This document shows, in pieces, positions 63,435-64,000 of a stretch of DNA of 64,000 nt. The stretch lies in NCBI RefSeq assembly GCF_000003815.2, contig NC_049986.1, forward strand, positions 4,279,830 to 4,343,829, written 5' to 3'. This DNA comes from Branchiostoma floridae. Taxonomy: Eukaryota; Chordata; Leptocardii; Amphioxiformes; Branchiostomatidae. The notes beneath the pieces are model-generated. The model was not told where the DNA came from and ran no database searches. It worked only from the letters and a program-made list of their open reading frames with translations. Every line of letters starts with the position of its first letter. Position 1 is the stretch's first letter. A program made the position numbers and the translations under genes.

Positions 63435-64000
63435 ATTTTGCAGAACAAAAGTGAACCCGAACCGGTTCCAAAATAAGGATCGTCTTTATAAAGCCTTACG
63501 CTCAAAAGTTGGAAAGATGAAATTACTTCATCCCCCGCTCGGTGTCATACCTCATTCAGAAGACTCTGAGACTAGACAAATATTTTGAAGTCTAACAATG
63601 ATAACTAAAATGAGTTGTAATACAGCAAAAAACACGATTTTTAAAAAAATTATCAGCACTTTTCAAGTTGAAAAGCAACTGATTTTCCATGTTGCCCTGG
63701 TATGGGTCTATAGATGTTAAGATCCTGATTCTAGCAATGTCGGGGTCGGCTCAGCTCGGACGTATTGTAAAGAATTGCATTCGTCATTTCGGTGGTTCGA
63801 AATTTTACTGTACCAAATACATAATATCATAAATCGTTGTTTCAGAGCAAGCCTAGCTGTAGTGCGCACGCTGGCTTCAGAGCCTTAAGTATTTGCCGAT
63901 ATGGAAAGTCCTATAAACTGCGTAAAGATGTGGGGAAGTGTTGATTTCAAGTAGCGCAAAATGTTTGATAGGGCTTGATTTGAATAGATTATTCTTTATA
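63435..64000. other. Intergenic, nothing recognised
   Basis: No gene or repeat family could be supported up to the window edge. Confidence 0.5.

Overview
The window looks like a piece of an amphioxus (Branchiostoma, lancelet) genome; the species cannot be fixed from sequence. It is eukaryotic: genes are split by GT-AG introns, and the rest is dense in short inverted-repeat elements, LINE fragments, minisatellites and two assembly gaps (14334-14433 and 34995-35253). Both multi-exon genes are chordate-like. The lancelet assignment rests on their intermediate similarity to vertebrate homologues and on the repeat style, so it is an inference.

Two protein-coding genes are supported, both on the + strand. 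(1) 1022-11388: the 3' part (11 exons, about 580 residues) of a quiescin sulfhydryl oxidase (QSOX). It has the end of the redox-active thioredoxin domain, the second thioredoxin-like domain, the helical spacer, the Erv/ALR FAD domain and a C-terminal membrane anchor. The signal peptide and the first CxxC exon lie left of the window. (2) 40743-56773: a complete LIM-homeodomain gene, Lhx3 (Lhx3/4 group). It has two alternative first exons (40743-40899 and 48977-49082) that splice in the same phase to the LIM1, LIM2, two homeobox exons and a C-terminal exon, giving predicted proteins of 419 and 402 residues. A possible third first exon lies at 37268-37397.

The order and orientation QSOX then Lhx3 match human QSOX1-LHX4 and QSOX2-LHX3, so the pair appears to be ancestral chordate linkage. 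The two products have no known joint function: one is a secretory-pathway disulfide-forming enzyme, the other a nuclear transcription factor for motor-neuron and pituitary-type fates.

The 29 kb between the genes is mostly mobile and satellite DNA: several families of inverted-repeat MITEs (one group with clear 9-bp target duplications), a 24-bp TG-rich minisatellite, a 4.6-kb element with inverted ends holding a 141-bp and a 115-bp satellite array, a 94-bp satellite, a tRNA-derived SINE-like copy, and LINE pieces including one with an inverted 5' half. The LINE family recurs inside the Lhx3 homeobox intron in sense orientation and in frame with the upstream exon. Downstream of Lhx3 (58.2-64 kb) there are only further repeats.

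The most unusual structures are a 54-bp tandem array in QSOX that copies a 3' splice site seven times, the in-frame LINE tail in the Lhx3 homeobox intron, and the 4.6-kb composite satellite element.
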